Positions 1-6,170 of a stretch of 15,381 bases of DNA are shown here, piece after piece. The notes under the pieces are model-generated. The model saw nothing but the letters and a program-made list of their open reading frames with translations, was not told the origin of the DNA and did not search any database. Position 1 is the first letter of the stretch; each line of letters begins with the position of its first letter. A program made the position numbers and the translations under genes. This stretch comes from Limisphaerales bacterium (GTDB taxonomy: Bacteria > Verrucomicrobiota > Verrucomicrobiia > Limisphaerales > UBA11358). Location of the stretch: assembly GCA_003133815.1 (NCBI GenBank), contig PKZR01000058.1, positions 1 through 15,381 on the forward strand, in the 5' to 3' direction.

Positions 1-231
1 ATTTGGATTTGTGTGGCAGGCAGTCGAAATGCGCTTCAGTGCCACTTCAAAAGGCACAGCCGCAATCAACTCTGCTTCCAGCGCGAGCAACGACGAAAAC
101 CGATGCAATGCCCGGTCAATTTCCGCGCGCCGTTCCAGACCTATTGAAAACGCCTTTAATCCCGTCGGCTTGGTTCGTTGAAAAATAGCCAGACAGCGGG
201 AGCGCAATTTAGCCGGTGGCGTGAATTCCAC
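1..231 (-). CDS. Possible partial ORF, unknown function, cut off by window edge
   Basis: On the minus strand an open frame runs from a possible GTG at 231 to the left edge without a stop, giving about 77 residues of an incomplete protein. The last ~45 visible residues look protein-like: charged and hydrophobic residues alternate as in amphipathic helices (for example GLERRAEIDRALHRF and LEAELIAAVPFEVALKRI). There is no convincing ribosome-binding site, and I recognise no family. A 31-residue frame at 209-304 on the same strand (ATG at 304) overlaps the proposed start, so the real start could be coupled to it or lie elsewhere. The gene would be co-directional with the small genes at 353-773. 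Confidence is low because the stretch is short and one edge is missing. Confidence 0.25.
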   Translation of the reverse strand, partial: MEFTPPAKLRSRCLAIFQRTKPTGLKAFSIGLERRAEIDRALHRFSSLLALEAELIAAVPFEVALKRISTACHTNPN

Positions 232-352
232 GGCGTAATTGTCGCGAGCGCTCCGGGGCCAGCCGTCGCGCGCGGCCCGGCGATGGATCGTCTTTGTGCA
301 GCATCTTGCGGCGCTGGCGATAATCGTAGCGCTGAAAAATTTTGGGGATTGC

Positions 353-604
353 CTAGCCTGAAATCGGCTTTTTGGTGCTATTAGTGCGGGGGTTTTCATG
401 GGATTTTTGTTGTGCTAACAAAATTTTGAGCGGGATCGGATCGCTTTCCAGTCTGCGCAACTGGCGAAATCGTTCCTTGAGTCCAGGTATTTGCTCCTTG
501 CGTTGCAGGAACCGATAAAACTGATCAGCCGGGATGCCAAAATGTTTCGCGTAGAAAATCACGCGCGGATGCAGATTTTGAGTTTTGGCGGCGGCGTTAC
601 TCAT
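353..604 (-). CDS. Small basic hypothetical protein, possibly HTH-like
   Basis: This encodes 83 residues from ATG at 604 to TAG at 355-353. I do not recognise a family. Residues ~12-50 (VIFYAKHFGIPADQFYRFLQRKEQIPGL) have the spacing of a helix-turn-helix: a helix, a short Gly-Ile-Pro turn and a second helix with aromatic and Arg residues. The tail is basic and Ser/Thr/Asn rich and is probably disordered. The start codon overlaps the stop of the upstream HTH gene by 8 bp (ATGAGTAA on the minus strand), which strongly suggests translational coupling in a two-gene unit. A DNA-binding role is an inference from size, charge and neighbours. Confidence 0.55.
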   Translation of the reverse strand: MSNAAAKTQNLHPRVIFYAKHFGIPADQFYRFLQRKEQIPGLKERFRQLRRLESDPIPLKILLAQQKSHENPRTNSTKKPISG

Positions 605-773
605 GTGAATGTTGAGAACGAAGTTGTTTGAGACGCTGGGAAAGCCGTTTGCTTTTAACGTGGCCGCGAATGACTCGGTTCAAATACCAGCGGCTCACAC
701 CAAGCAATTCAGCTTCGCGTTTCTGTGTCATTGCCGCTTTCGGCTGGTGTTTTATGGTTGCGCCTGCAATCAT
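597..773 (-). CDS. Small Cro/XRE-like helix-turn-helix protein
   Basis: About 58 residues are encoded from ATG at 773. The frame could begin at TTG 803 or at ATG 731, and no start has a clear ribosome-binding site. The C-terminal ~44 residues (MTQKREAELLGVSRWYLNRV onward, then IRGHVKSKRLSQRLKQL) match the Cro/XRE helix-turn-helix pattern: a Gln-Lys opening, the A-x-L-L-G-V-S turn, and a recognition helix with Arg and Tyr. The gene is read away from the double-HTH gene at 814, so the two form a divergent pair typical of phage-like or toxin/immunity-type switches. The stop lies inside the next gene's start. Likely role: a small DNA-binding regulator (inference from fold and layout). Confidence 0.55.
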   Translation of the reverse strand: MIAGATIKHQPKAAMTQKREAELLGVSRWYLNRVIRGHVKSKRLSQRLKQLRSQHSHE

Positions 774-784
774 CGCTTGACGTT

Positions 785-813
785 TTTCTACAATACTAAA
801 CAAAACTTGTCAA
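785..813 (-). promoter_or_regulatory. Possible minus-strand promoter of the small HTH pair
   Basis: On the minus strand a perfect TTGACA (complement of 808-813) is followed after 17 bp by TAGAAA (complement of 785-790), a 4/6 match to the -10 box. Transcription would start near 778. That favours the ATG at 773 (almost leaderless) or the ATG at 731 over the TTG at 803. It overlaps the palindrome at 807-820, so binding there would block it. Confidence 0.35.
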
Positions 814-820
814 GTGACAA
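807..820. promoter_or_regulatory. 14-bp palindrome overlapping the divergent start region (candidate operator)
   Basis: TTGTCA-AG-TGACAA is a perfect inverted repeat with 6-bp arms and a 2-bp spacer. It covers the GTG start of the double-HTH gene (814) and contains the TTGACA of the candidate leftward promoter. A palindrome between divergent HTH genes is the usual layout for an autoregulatory operator, but binding is inferred only from position. Confidence 0.45.
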
Positions 821-1578
821 AAGAACAGAATTTTATTGATCGGGTCGAGACGCTGCGAATCTTCAGGCAGTGGACGTGGGAACAAACGGCTTCGGCCATC
901 GGGTTGTCTAGGTCAATGATTCACTTAATAAAAAAGGGTAAAAACAATGTTACAGACAAGGTTTTATATCGTTTAGAGCAAGCCGAGATTGCGGCTGGAA
1001 TCACAGAAAAGGCAGATGTTAATCAGGCTCGGTGGCGGCGCGAAACATCCGCCGATGTTGTTAAACTAATGAATTCCATGCCTGATGAATTCAAAAAAGG
1101 CGACAAATCAAAAGCTGAAGATTCTCACATAATTGAAGACTCGCTTCGCCAGCTTTCTACTGGCGAACTCGGTGATTTAGCGGATCATTTTTCTGAAAAT
1201 CGTCACGAAGCCCCATACGGTGCTAATATATTTTACGATCAAATCCTTGGCCTCATTCATGCCGAAATAATAATCCGCACGGGAAGCGCTCTGGCGAAAG
1301 GCACAAAAACAGCGGGCGCTGAATCTACTAAACACCGCTTGACACAAAGTTCTGAAAACAGTAAAGTTCGCGGCGACATGAAACTTCCGCGCACAGTTCA
1401 ACAAATGCTTGAAGATGTTCGTCGTTTTACCAAAGCACATGGAATGAAGGCTGCATTGGCAAAATTCCTGGGCGTTCCTCAAGCACGCGTGAGTGAATGG
1501 CTGGATGGAAAATATGAGCCGTCTGGCAAGATCACGCTCAAGATGCTTCATTGGGTCGAGCAGCAAGAGCGTCAATAA
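814..1578 (+). CDS. Double helix-turn-helix DNA-binding protein
   Basis: This encodes 254 residues from GTG at 814. No other in-frame start exists before the upstream stop at 778. Residues ~10-60 form an XRE-like HTH: the first helix contains TLRIFRQWTWEQTASAIG, followed by the turn LSRSMIHLIKKGKN. Residues ~196-250 form a second HTH: FTKAHGMKAALAKFLG, then VPQARVSEWLDGKYEPSG. The middle (~80-190) is polar and partly helical, with no family I recognise. Two HTH domains at opposite ends could bind two half-sites or bridge DNA. The gene diverges from the small HTH pair and precedes the unknown operon by 58 bp, so it is a likely regulator of the local module. An antisense frame at 1177-1674 is a shadow. 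Confidence 0.8.
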   Translation: MTKEQNFIDRVETLRIFRQWTWEQTASAIGLSRSMIHLIKKGKNNVTDKVLYRLEQAEIAAGITEKADVNQARWRRETSADVVKLMNSMPDEFKKGDKSKAEDSHIIEDSLRQLSTGELGDLADHFSENRHEAPYGANIFYDQILGLIHAEIIIRTGSALAKGTKTAGAESTKHRLTQSSENSKVRGDMKLPRTVQQMLEDVRRFTKAHGMKAALAKFLGVPQARVSEWLDGKYEPSGKITLKMLHWVEQQERQ

Positions 1579-1636
1579 AAATGCCCGCCAGTGTTTAGAC
1601 CACTGACGAGCGAGACCCGAAACATGCAGTCCTGTT

Positions 1637-2308
1637 ATGAAAAACATGCCCCGAATCCATCGGAACGGTTCCAAAAAAGCCGTTAAAACTCAAGCCAAAA
1701 CCAAATCATCATCCGCAAAAAATGCGCCGGTTGATTTAATCATCCCTTTAAATTGCGCCAGGGAAGCTGACGACGCCTTGAGCATCATGCTAAGCGTTGG
1801 CAGCGCGGCTACCACATTGGCAATGATGAATGCCGATCAAATCAAAACCAGCGCCCGCGACTTTGACGGCTGGGAATCAATGGACACGCCGGACTTTGGC
1901 GAAGGTTCGCTGGAACTGGCCCGGATCGTTGTCGCGGATTTTCAGGAACAGATTTCAAATGTCGCCAGCGGATCGCGCGCAATTATGCAAAAAATTAAAG
2001 ACTTCAATCAGCCGGTGGCACCGGATTTCACACCGGAAAAATCTCAGTTGTGGCGTTCTTACTACAAAGCCGATTTGCATAATTTTGAAGACGCCGTTGG
2101 CTCACTACGGAACTGCCTGGAAGTTCAAGGGTTGCTTTTGTCTGATCGCACCACCCACCAGATTGCGCACCACACTTCATTTGCATTGTCCAATAGATTG
2201 GAATCTGCATTCGATTCACTTTGGGCCGCATTGCATGGACTGCATTCGTCTTTTTCGGCCATCGCATCTACCACTAGCCAAACCAAAGAATTGCGGAGGG
2301 CCGCATGA
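1637..2308 (+). CDS. Hypothetical protein, first gene of three-gene operon
   Basis: This encodes 223 residues from ATG at 1637 (a second ATG lies at 1646; neither has a clear ribosome-binding site). I do not recognise a family. The first ~30 residues are Lys/Ser/Ala rich, basic and probably unstructured. Residues ~36-125 and ~136-215 look all-helical and soluble, with no signal peptide or membrane segment. A His/Thr cluster (THQIAHHTSF, ~173-182) and several Trp residues stand out, but no catalytic motif is apparent. Its stop overlaps the next start as ATGA at 2305-2308, so the genes are translationally coupled and probably work together. Accessory-element cargo is a reasonable guess from the neighbours; the function is unknown. 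Confidence 0.65.
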   Translation: MKNMPRIHRNGSKKAVKTQAKTKSSSAKNAPVDLIIPLNCAREADDALSIMLSVGSAATTLAMMNADQIKTSARDFDGWESMDTPDFGEGSLELARIVVADFQEQISNVASGSRAIMQKIKDFNQPVAPDFTPEKSQLWRSYYKADLHNFEDAVGSLRNCLEVQGLLLSDRTTHQIAHHTSFALSNRLESAFDSLWAALHGLHSSFSAIASTTSQTKELRRAA

Positions 2309-2664
2309 GCGCCGCGAAAAAATCTACTTCCAAAGCCAACGCCAAAGCCGCGCAGGTGCAAATGGAATACGCTGGCGATTTGATTCATAGAAACATCTGG
2401 TTCAAGATCGGTTTGACAAAGGCGGGAGCTTCGATGCTTAAGACGATTGGCCGGCGAATTTTTGCAAAACCGGAATCCTCTGCGGTCGTTTTACGGACGT
2501 TGTTGCAGGTCTCGCTGGCGCATTACGACAAACTGGAACGGATGTATTTCAAGGATTTGGAATATTCGGAAGATGAAGGTTTTTATCCTGACCGGTATTG
2601 GCATGGCCTAATCGTCGGCCAGCACGCGAAGATCGCGAAGCGGAAAGGGAAGGTGACAAAGTGA
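2305..2664 (+). CDS. Hypothetical protein, second gene of three-gene operon
   Basis: This encodes 119 residues. The start is well supported: GGAGGG at 2295-2300 lies four bases before ATG 2305, and the ATG overlaps the previous stop (ATGA). The N-terminal ~20 residues are Lys/Ala rich and basic. The rest is a compact mix of helices with aromatic patches (YAGDLIHRNIWFKIGL near residue 22; YFKDLEYSEDEGFYPDRYW near 81) and a basic tail. There is no signal peptide. The family is not recognised. The stop overlaps the third gene's GTG at 2661-2664, continuing the coupled operon. The basic ends shared with the first protein would fit nucleic-acid or partner binding, but this is conjecture. Confidence 0.65.
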   Translation: MSAAKKSTSKANAKAAQVQMEYAGDLIHRNIWFKIGLTKAGASMLKTIGRRIFAKPESSAVVLRTLLQVSLAHYDKLERMYFKDLEYSEDEGFYPDRYWHGLIVGQHAKIAKRKGKVTK

Positions 2665-3002
2665 GCGAACCCTTGAGCATTGAAGAGCGGGTCAAACGCC
2701 TGGAAAAAGAAAACGCGAGGCTGCTTGACCGGGTTGATCGGCAATCCGGCTTGATTTATCAACTCTATCTTCAGGATTCTTTCACTATGAAGAAATGTTT
2801 GGCGTTGACCAATATTGACCATTCTATTTTGAGGCTTGTCTGTGGACAAATCACAGATGAAGAAATCAAAAAAGAATTGCGGGCCGTTTTTTCTAAAAGT
2901 GAATCTGATTTCGATCAGCTTTCTGCCATGCAGATTGATTTACAAAAAACCTTGGAAAGTATTAAGCCACCACCGCCAAGCGATACGCCGCCAGCGGCTT
3001 GA
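2661..3002 (+). CDS. Small coiled-coil protein, third gene of three-gene operon
   Basis: This encodes 113 residues from GTG at 2661, which overlaps the previous stop as GTGA. A frame starting upstream at 2598 is in phase, but that start would lie well inside the second gene, so the overlap start is preferred. Residues ~5-35 form a clear coiled coil (IEERVKRLEKENARLLDRVD, with Leu/Val every 3-4 residues). This is followed by a second helical stretch (~45-100) with acidic and Lys-rich helices and a short Pro-rich tail. There is no catalytic motif and no signal peptide. It probably oligomerises or bridges the other two operon products. The terminator begins 18 bp after the stop, so the operon ends here. 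Confidence 0.65.
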   Translation: MSEPLSIEERVKRLEKENARLLDRVDRQSGLIYQLYLQDSFTMKKCLALTNIDHSILRLVCGQITDEEIKKELRAVFSKSESDFDQLSAMQIDLQKTLESIKPPPPSDTPPAA

Positions 3003-3019
3003 AATGAGCATCCATCACG

Positions 3020-3056
3020 CGCCGGCCTGGGCAACCTGGCCGGCGTTTTTCTTTTT
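3020..3056 (+). terminator. Intrinsic terminator of the three-gene operon
   Basis: A perfect 8-bp GC stem (CGCCGGCC at 3020-3027 with GGCCGGCG at 3038-3045) encloses GG-GCAA-CC, which can close a GNRA-type tetraloop. TTTTTCTTTTT follows at once (3046-3056). It sits 18 bp past the stop at 3002 and defines the operon end. Confidence 0.88.
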
Positions 3057-3271
3057 GAACGTGGATCGGCTTGCTGCGTCCAATCTCTGACTGACTGACC
3101 TTGAAATGTTTCGTCGCCGGCGACGGCAAATGCGGCGGAAGATTCTTCAACATCAACGGGGCGGCGTCGCCGTCCGTCCCGACAATTTCCACCACTGGCA
3201 GGGCCTGTCGGCCCGTCAGCCGCGCCGATCCGGGCCGTTGATATGGTTCCCGGCCAGATCGTGAGTTAAGA

Positions 3272-3305
3272 CGCCTGCAATGCCTGGCAATTGCCGGTGC
3301 AGGCG
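3272..3305. repeat. Compound inverted repeat (strong hairpin)
   Basis: CGCCTGCA (3272-3279) pairs perfectly with TGCAGGCG (3298-3305). The interior holds a 10-bp palindrome GGCAATTGCC (3286-3295), and CC 3283-3284 can pair with GG 3296-3297. No T-tract follows in either direction, so a terminator is unlikely. Confidence 0.6.
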
Positions 3306-3397
3306 GATTGCAGCGGCCTTGCAAACCGGCTTTTTGGCCTAAAAACAGCGTCACACGTCACACCCCCTGTTTGCATTTGTGGCGATTTTGGCTTTGG

Positions 3398-3447
3398 ATG
3401 TCCGAACTTCCAGACCCCTTGCAAACATTGGCGATAGTTTCGGACAT
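3398..3447. repeat. 9-bp inverted repeat
   Basis: ATGTCCGAA (3398-3406) is the exact reverse complement of TTCGGACAT (3439-3447), with a 32-bp spacer. A looser pair, TTTGCA and TGCAAA, flanks the same area. Confidence 0.5.
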
Positions 3448-3535
3448 GGTTTTTCACAGATAGACGGCAGCCGCGCGTCGTTGGATTTGTGAAAATGAAA
3501 TGTCAGACCTTGAAGAAACCCTTTGTTTTCAAGCG

Positions 3536-3565
3536 AAATCCAGCCAAATCAACCTAAATCAACCC
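3536..3565. repeat. Three tandem 10-bp units near the tRNA 3' end
   Basis: The units AAATCCAGCC, AAATCAACCT and AAATCAACCC lie end to end, one per helical turn, 50 bp from the tRNA-Arg 3' end. Such phased short repeats resemble recombinase arm-type sites or iterons, but this is inferred from spacing only. Confidence 0.5.
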
Positions 3566-3615
3566 AGAATCGAATCGCCACAACTCCGCCGACCGTGTTC
3601 ACAGATTCACAAGAG

Positions 3616-3692
3616 TGGTGCGCGTGGCGGGAGTTGAACCCACAACCTTCAGCTTCGGAGGCTGACGCTCTATCCAATTGAGCTACACGCGC
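3616..3692 (-). tRNA. tRNA-Arg (anticodon CCG)
   Basis: On the minus strand the acceptor arm GCGCGTG pairs with CACGCGC. The D arm, the anticodon stem TCAGC/GCTGA with loop CTCCGAA (anticodon CCG, reading CGG), and a T arm containing GGTTCAACTC complete a full 77-nt cloverleaf. The discriminator is A and CCA is encoded. The 3' end faces the accessory region on the left, the side where tRNA-targeting elements insert. Confidence 0.96.
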
Positions 3693-3702
3693 GGTCAAAC
3701 AC

Positions 3703-3731
3703 AGGTTATGCGCGGGCGGGTTTTTGCTCAA
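3703..3731 (-). promoter_or_regulatory. Possible promoter of tRNA-Arg
   Basis: On the minus strand TTGAGC (complement of 3726-3731) is followed after exactly 17 bp by TAACCT (complement of 3703-3708), which lies 10 bp before the tRNA 5' end. The -10 match is weak but the position is ideal. Confidence 0.35.
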
Positions 3732-3744
3732 CCGGAATCTACAC

Positions 3745-3773
3745 AAAAAAAGGGACAGCCCAAAGGCCGTCCC
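3745..3773 (-). terminator. Intrinsic terminator of the Gly-rich secreted protein gene
   Basis: Read on the minus strand, GGGACGGCC and GGCTGTCCC form a 9-bp stem with one G-U wobble and a 4-nt loop, followed by seven T. It starts 24 bp after the stop at 3797 and isolates this gene from the tRNA. Confidence 0.9.
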
Positions 3774-3796
3774 CATGCAAACCATTGTCCTGATAA

Positions 3797-4267
3797 TCAG
3801 GTTTGGGGTGGTGCGGCTGGAGGTGGAGTGCCACCACCGTTGCCACCACCACGGCGACCGCCACCGCGTTGGAGCAATGGCTGGATGACCTTGAATTGAT
3901 CAGCCGTGACGATGGCCTTCAACGCGTCACTTGCTTCTGTTGTAATGGCCGCGCGTTTTGTTCGTTTGTCGGCCTGAGCGATGGTCGTGTCGGCACGCAG
4001 GTCAGCTTGTTTTTTGATCATGTCGTCAAGGACAGGCTTGACCTTGGTAATTTCGTCATCCGTCAGTTTATTGGTCTCACCCAGGCTCGTTTGAAAACGC
4101 TTTATAAGACCGTCGGAAGTCATCGGGCCACGTGCGCCGCCTCCGGCACCGCCTGGAGCAGCAGCACCTCCCGCAGGGGCGTCTGCTTGTGCGAGCACTG
4201 CTGTGCTGCATACAAACAGGCTGCCAGCAATGAGCGCTACAACCAACATAGTTTTGGTTAATTTCAT
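3797..4267 (-). CDS. Small exported protein with Gly/Pro-rich ends, Spy/LTXXQ-like middle
   Basis: This encodes 156 residues from ATG at 4267. Residues 1-26 are a Sec signal peptide (MKLTKTMLVVALIAGSLF, then cleavage after VLA). A Gly/Ala-rich linker (30-48) leads to a helical domain (~50-132) with LTDDEITKVKPVLDDMIKKQ at 68-87 and IVTADQFKVI at 119-128. The pattern resembles periplasmic Spy/CpxP-type proteins, whose LTxxQ motifs cap similar helices. The C-terminal ~25 residues are Arg/Gly then Pro rich and probably disordered. A periplasmic chaperone or stress sensor is possible, but similarity is limited to helix pattern and location. It has its own terminator and is transcribed separately from hemL, which ends 89 bp upstream. 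Confidence 0.8.
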   Translation of the reverse strand: MKLTKTMLVVALIAGSLFVCSTAVLAQADAPAGGAAAPGGAGGGARGPMTSDGLIKRFQTSLGETNKLTDDEITKVKPVLDDMIKKQADLRADTTIAQADKRTKRAAITTEASDALKAIVTADQFKVIQPLLQRGGGRRGGGNGGGTPPPAAPPQT

Positions 4268-4356
4268 AGATTTATTCGATTTGTTTTATTTGTACGATTA
4301 CACCGCGCCGTTTGGAGCAGCTGGATATGAATTCAGACGAAGGATGAGAAAGAAGG

Positions 4357-5649
4357 TTACAGAGCGCGCAAAATTTTTGCCGCCGATGAAATCGTCTGTT
4401 CGATGTCTGCCTCCGTGTGCGCCGTCGAAATGAAGCCCGCCTCGAATTGCGATGGGGCGAGATAAATCCCCGAGTTGAGCATCCCATGGAAAAACTTCTT
4501 GAACCGTTCACGGTCACTTTTCATCGCATCGGCCAGGTTGTGAACCGGCACGCTGGCAAAATAGGCGCAAAACATCGAGCCACAGGAATTGAACTGGACC
4601 GGCACTTTTGCCGACTTGGCTGCTTCCCGCATTCCGGTCGCAAGCTGCGCACCAAGTTTTTCGAGCAACGCGTATTTGGTTCCGTTGCCCGTTTTACTAT
4701 TCAATTCTTCCAAATTCGCGATGCCTGCGGCCATCGCCAGCGGATTGCCGCTCAATGTCCCCGCCTGATAAACCGGACCGAGCGGCGCGAGCAAATCCAT
4801 GATTTCCGTGCGACCGCCAAATGCGCCCACCGGCAAACCTCCGCCGATGATTTTACCGAGGCACGTCAAGTCGGGAGAAATATTGAAAAGTCCCTGCGCT
4901 CCGCCTTTGGCCAGACGAAAGCCTGTCATTACTTCGTCGAAAATCAGCAACGCGCCCTTGGCCTTTGTGATTTTACGTAAAAATTCCAGATAACCCGGCT
5001 TCGGCAGATACAAACCCGCGTTGCCCGGCACCGGCTCGACGATGATTCCGGCAATTTGATTTTTATTTGCTGCGAACGCGGCCTTCACGGCGTCCACATC
5101 GTTGAACGGCACGACGATGGTGTGTTGAGTGAACGCAGCTGGAATTCCCGCGCTGTCAGGATTCCCGAACGTGAGCGCTCCGGAACCGGCCTTGACCAAA
5201 AGCGAATCCACATGGCCGTGATAGCAGCCGTCGAACTTGATGATCTTGTCGCGCTTCGTGAATCCGCGCGCGAGCCGGATCGCGCTCATGCACGCTTCCG
5301 TGCCGGAACTTGTCATGCGAACTTTTTGAATGCTCGGAACCAGTTCACAGATCAATTTCGCCATTTTGATTTCAAGCGGATTTGGAATTCCGAAGCTGGT
5401 GCCGTGTTCGGCGGCGGCCTTGACGGCGGAAATGATTTTGGAATGCGCGTGGCCGAGAATCGCCGGGCCCCAGGTGCCGACATAATCAATTAATTCATTG
5501 CCGTCCACGTCCCAAACACGCGCGCCCATGGCCTTGTTGACAAAAAACGGGTTGCCGCCTACGGCGCGGAAAGCGCGCACGGGTGAGTTGACGCCGCCGG
5601 GAATGTATTTCAACGCCTCGGCAAAAAGTTTTTCGGATTTCGGGCGCAC
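4357..5649 (-). CDS. hemL: Glutamate-1-semialdehyde 2,1-aminomutase
   Basis: This PLP enzyme converts glutamate-1-semialdehyde to 5-aminolevulinate, the first committed precursor of heme and other tetrapyrroles in the C5 pathway. The reading frame extends further upstream, but that extension lies inside the DUF192 gene and is not protein-like. GTG at 5649 gives 430 residues, matching the family's 425-435. Visible marks are PGGVNSPVRAF (17-27), SSGTEACMSAIRLAR for cofactor phosphate binding (114-128), GCYHGHVD (141-148), the Asp of IFDEVMTGFR (D238) that contacts the PLP ring nitrogen, and the Schiff-base lysine K266 in CLGKIIGGGLPVGAFGG. The gene starts 5 nt after the lipoprotein stop, so the two are probably co-transcribed. 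I see no intrinsic terminator after it. Confidence 0.97.
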   Translation of the reverse strand: MRPKSEKLFAEALKYIPGGVNSPVRAFRAVGGNPFFVNKAMGARVWDVDGNELIDYVGTWGPAILGHAHSKIISAVKAAAEHGTSFGIPNPLEIKMAKLICELVPSIQKVRMTSSGTEACMSAIRLARGFTKRDKIIKFDGCYHGHVDSLLVKAGSGALTFGNPDSAGIPAAFTQHTIVVPFNDVDAVKAAFAANKNQIAGIIVEPVPGNAGLYLPKPGYLEFLRKITKAKGALLIFDEVMTGFRLAKGGAQGLFNISPDLTCLGKIIGGGLPVGAFGGRTEIMDLLAPLGPVYQAGTLSGNPLAMAAGIANLEELNSKTGNGTKYALLEKLGAQLATGMREAAKSAKVPVQFNSCGSMFCAYFASVPVHNLADAMKSDRERFKKFFHGMLNSGIYLAPSQFEAGFISTAHTEADIEQTISSAAKILRAL

Positions 5650-5654
5650 AATTT

Positions 5655-6170
5655 TTACTTTCGGAGAAATGTTTCCGCCAGCGAACCTTTTTCCGTGCGG
5701 ATGACAGCGCCGGTGTTCACATTGTGCCGCTCGAACCAGCCGTCGCTGGTCTCCAAAACGAACTGGATGTTGTCCGTCGCGGCCAGAACCGCATTCGTGT
5801 CGTTTTTTTCCAGATGATGGATTTCCTGGATCACACCGTCGGGACTTATGTAGGCGGCGGAAATGGATTCGGGACAATTCTTCATCCAGAACGACGCCTG
5901 TTGCGGCTGCGGCAAGACAAAAAGCATTGAGTCCGAGTCCTGGATGTTCGTACGAAACATCATGCCGGTTTCTTCCTCGCGCCAAGTCAGTGCGAGTTCG
6001 GCATCCAAAGTTTCCGCGCCGAGATAAATTTTCATCGTCGGCAACTTCGGCTGCGCCTGGGTGGGCAGCCAGTCTTGTGGCACCGGCGGCGCGGCGGCGG
6101 TTTCCGTTTTTTTGCAGCCGGCGAGCAAGTTTGCGGCCAGCAGCAGCACGAACAATTTTGTCGGTTTCAC
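5655..6170 (-). CDS. DUF192 family lipoprotein
   Basis: GTG at 6170 gives 171 residues beginning with a lipoprotein signal: KPTKLFVLLLAANLLAGC, with the lipidated Cys at position 19. An upstream GTG at 6233 would bury this signal, so it is rejected. Residues ~45-158 match the DUF192 pattern: EETGMMFR (67-73), SMLFVLP (81-87), the hallmark FWMKN (94-98), AAYISPDGVI (105-114) and QFVLETSDGWFERHNVNTG (136-154). DUF192 proteins form a small beta-barrel. Many are exported and their biochemical role is poorly defined. It precedes hemL by 5 nt and follows the GH128 gene by 92 bp in the same direction. A functional link with heme synthesis is not evident. Confidence 0.9.
   Translation of the reverse strand: MKPTKLFVLLLAANLLAGCKKTETAAAPPVPQDWLPTQAQPKLPTMKIYLGAETLDAELALTWREEETGMMFRTNIQDSDSMLFVLPQPQQASFWMKNCPESISAAYISPDGVIQEIHHLEKNDTNAVLAATDNIQFVLETSDGWFERHNVNTGAVIRTEKGSLAETFLRK

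Larger units (their letters stand above)
3057..3615. other. 559-bp gene-free stretch beyond the tRNA 3' end, rich in inverted repeats
   Basis: I find no convincing gene here. A minus frame (2962-3354) stays open for 130 codons, but it runs through the operon terminator and has no start signal. The stretch contains a 14-bp palindrome (3112-3125), a compound hairpin (3272-3305), a 9-bp inverted repeat (3398-3406 with 3439-3447), an 8-bp inverted repeat (3451-3458 with 3488-3495), and 10-bp tandem units at 3536-3565. It may be an element boundary or a decayed gene. Confidence 0.5.

Noticed and set aside
1177..1674. 165-codon frame opposite the double-HTH gene
   Set aside because: It is antisense to a well-supported gene, with Cys/Phe/Arg-rich composition typical of shadow frames.
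2962..3354. 130-codon minus frame in the gene-free stretch
   Set aside because: It has no ribosome-binding site or recognised motif, and it runs through the intrinsic terminator and the end of the third operon gene. A decayed gene cannot be excluded.
1..3615. Complete integrative element with att sites
   Set aside because: I found no integrase and no second copy of the tRNA 3' end in the window, so the boundaries cannot be supported.
3549..3785. 78-codon minus frame containing AQLDRASASEAEGCGFNSR
   Set aside because: It is the well-known spurious translation of a tRNA gene; it covers the whole tRNA-Arg and the terminator.
5650..5985. Upstream extension of the hemL frame to 542 residues
   Set aside because: The extension lies inside the DUF192 gene in another frame and is His/Arg-rich without domain character; GTG 5649 gives the normal family length.
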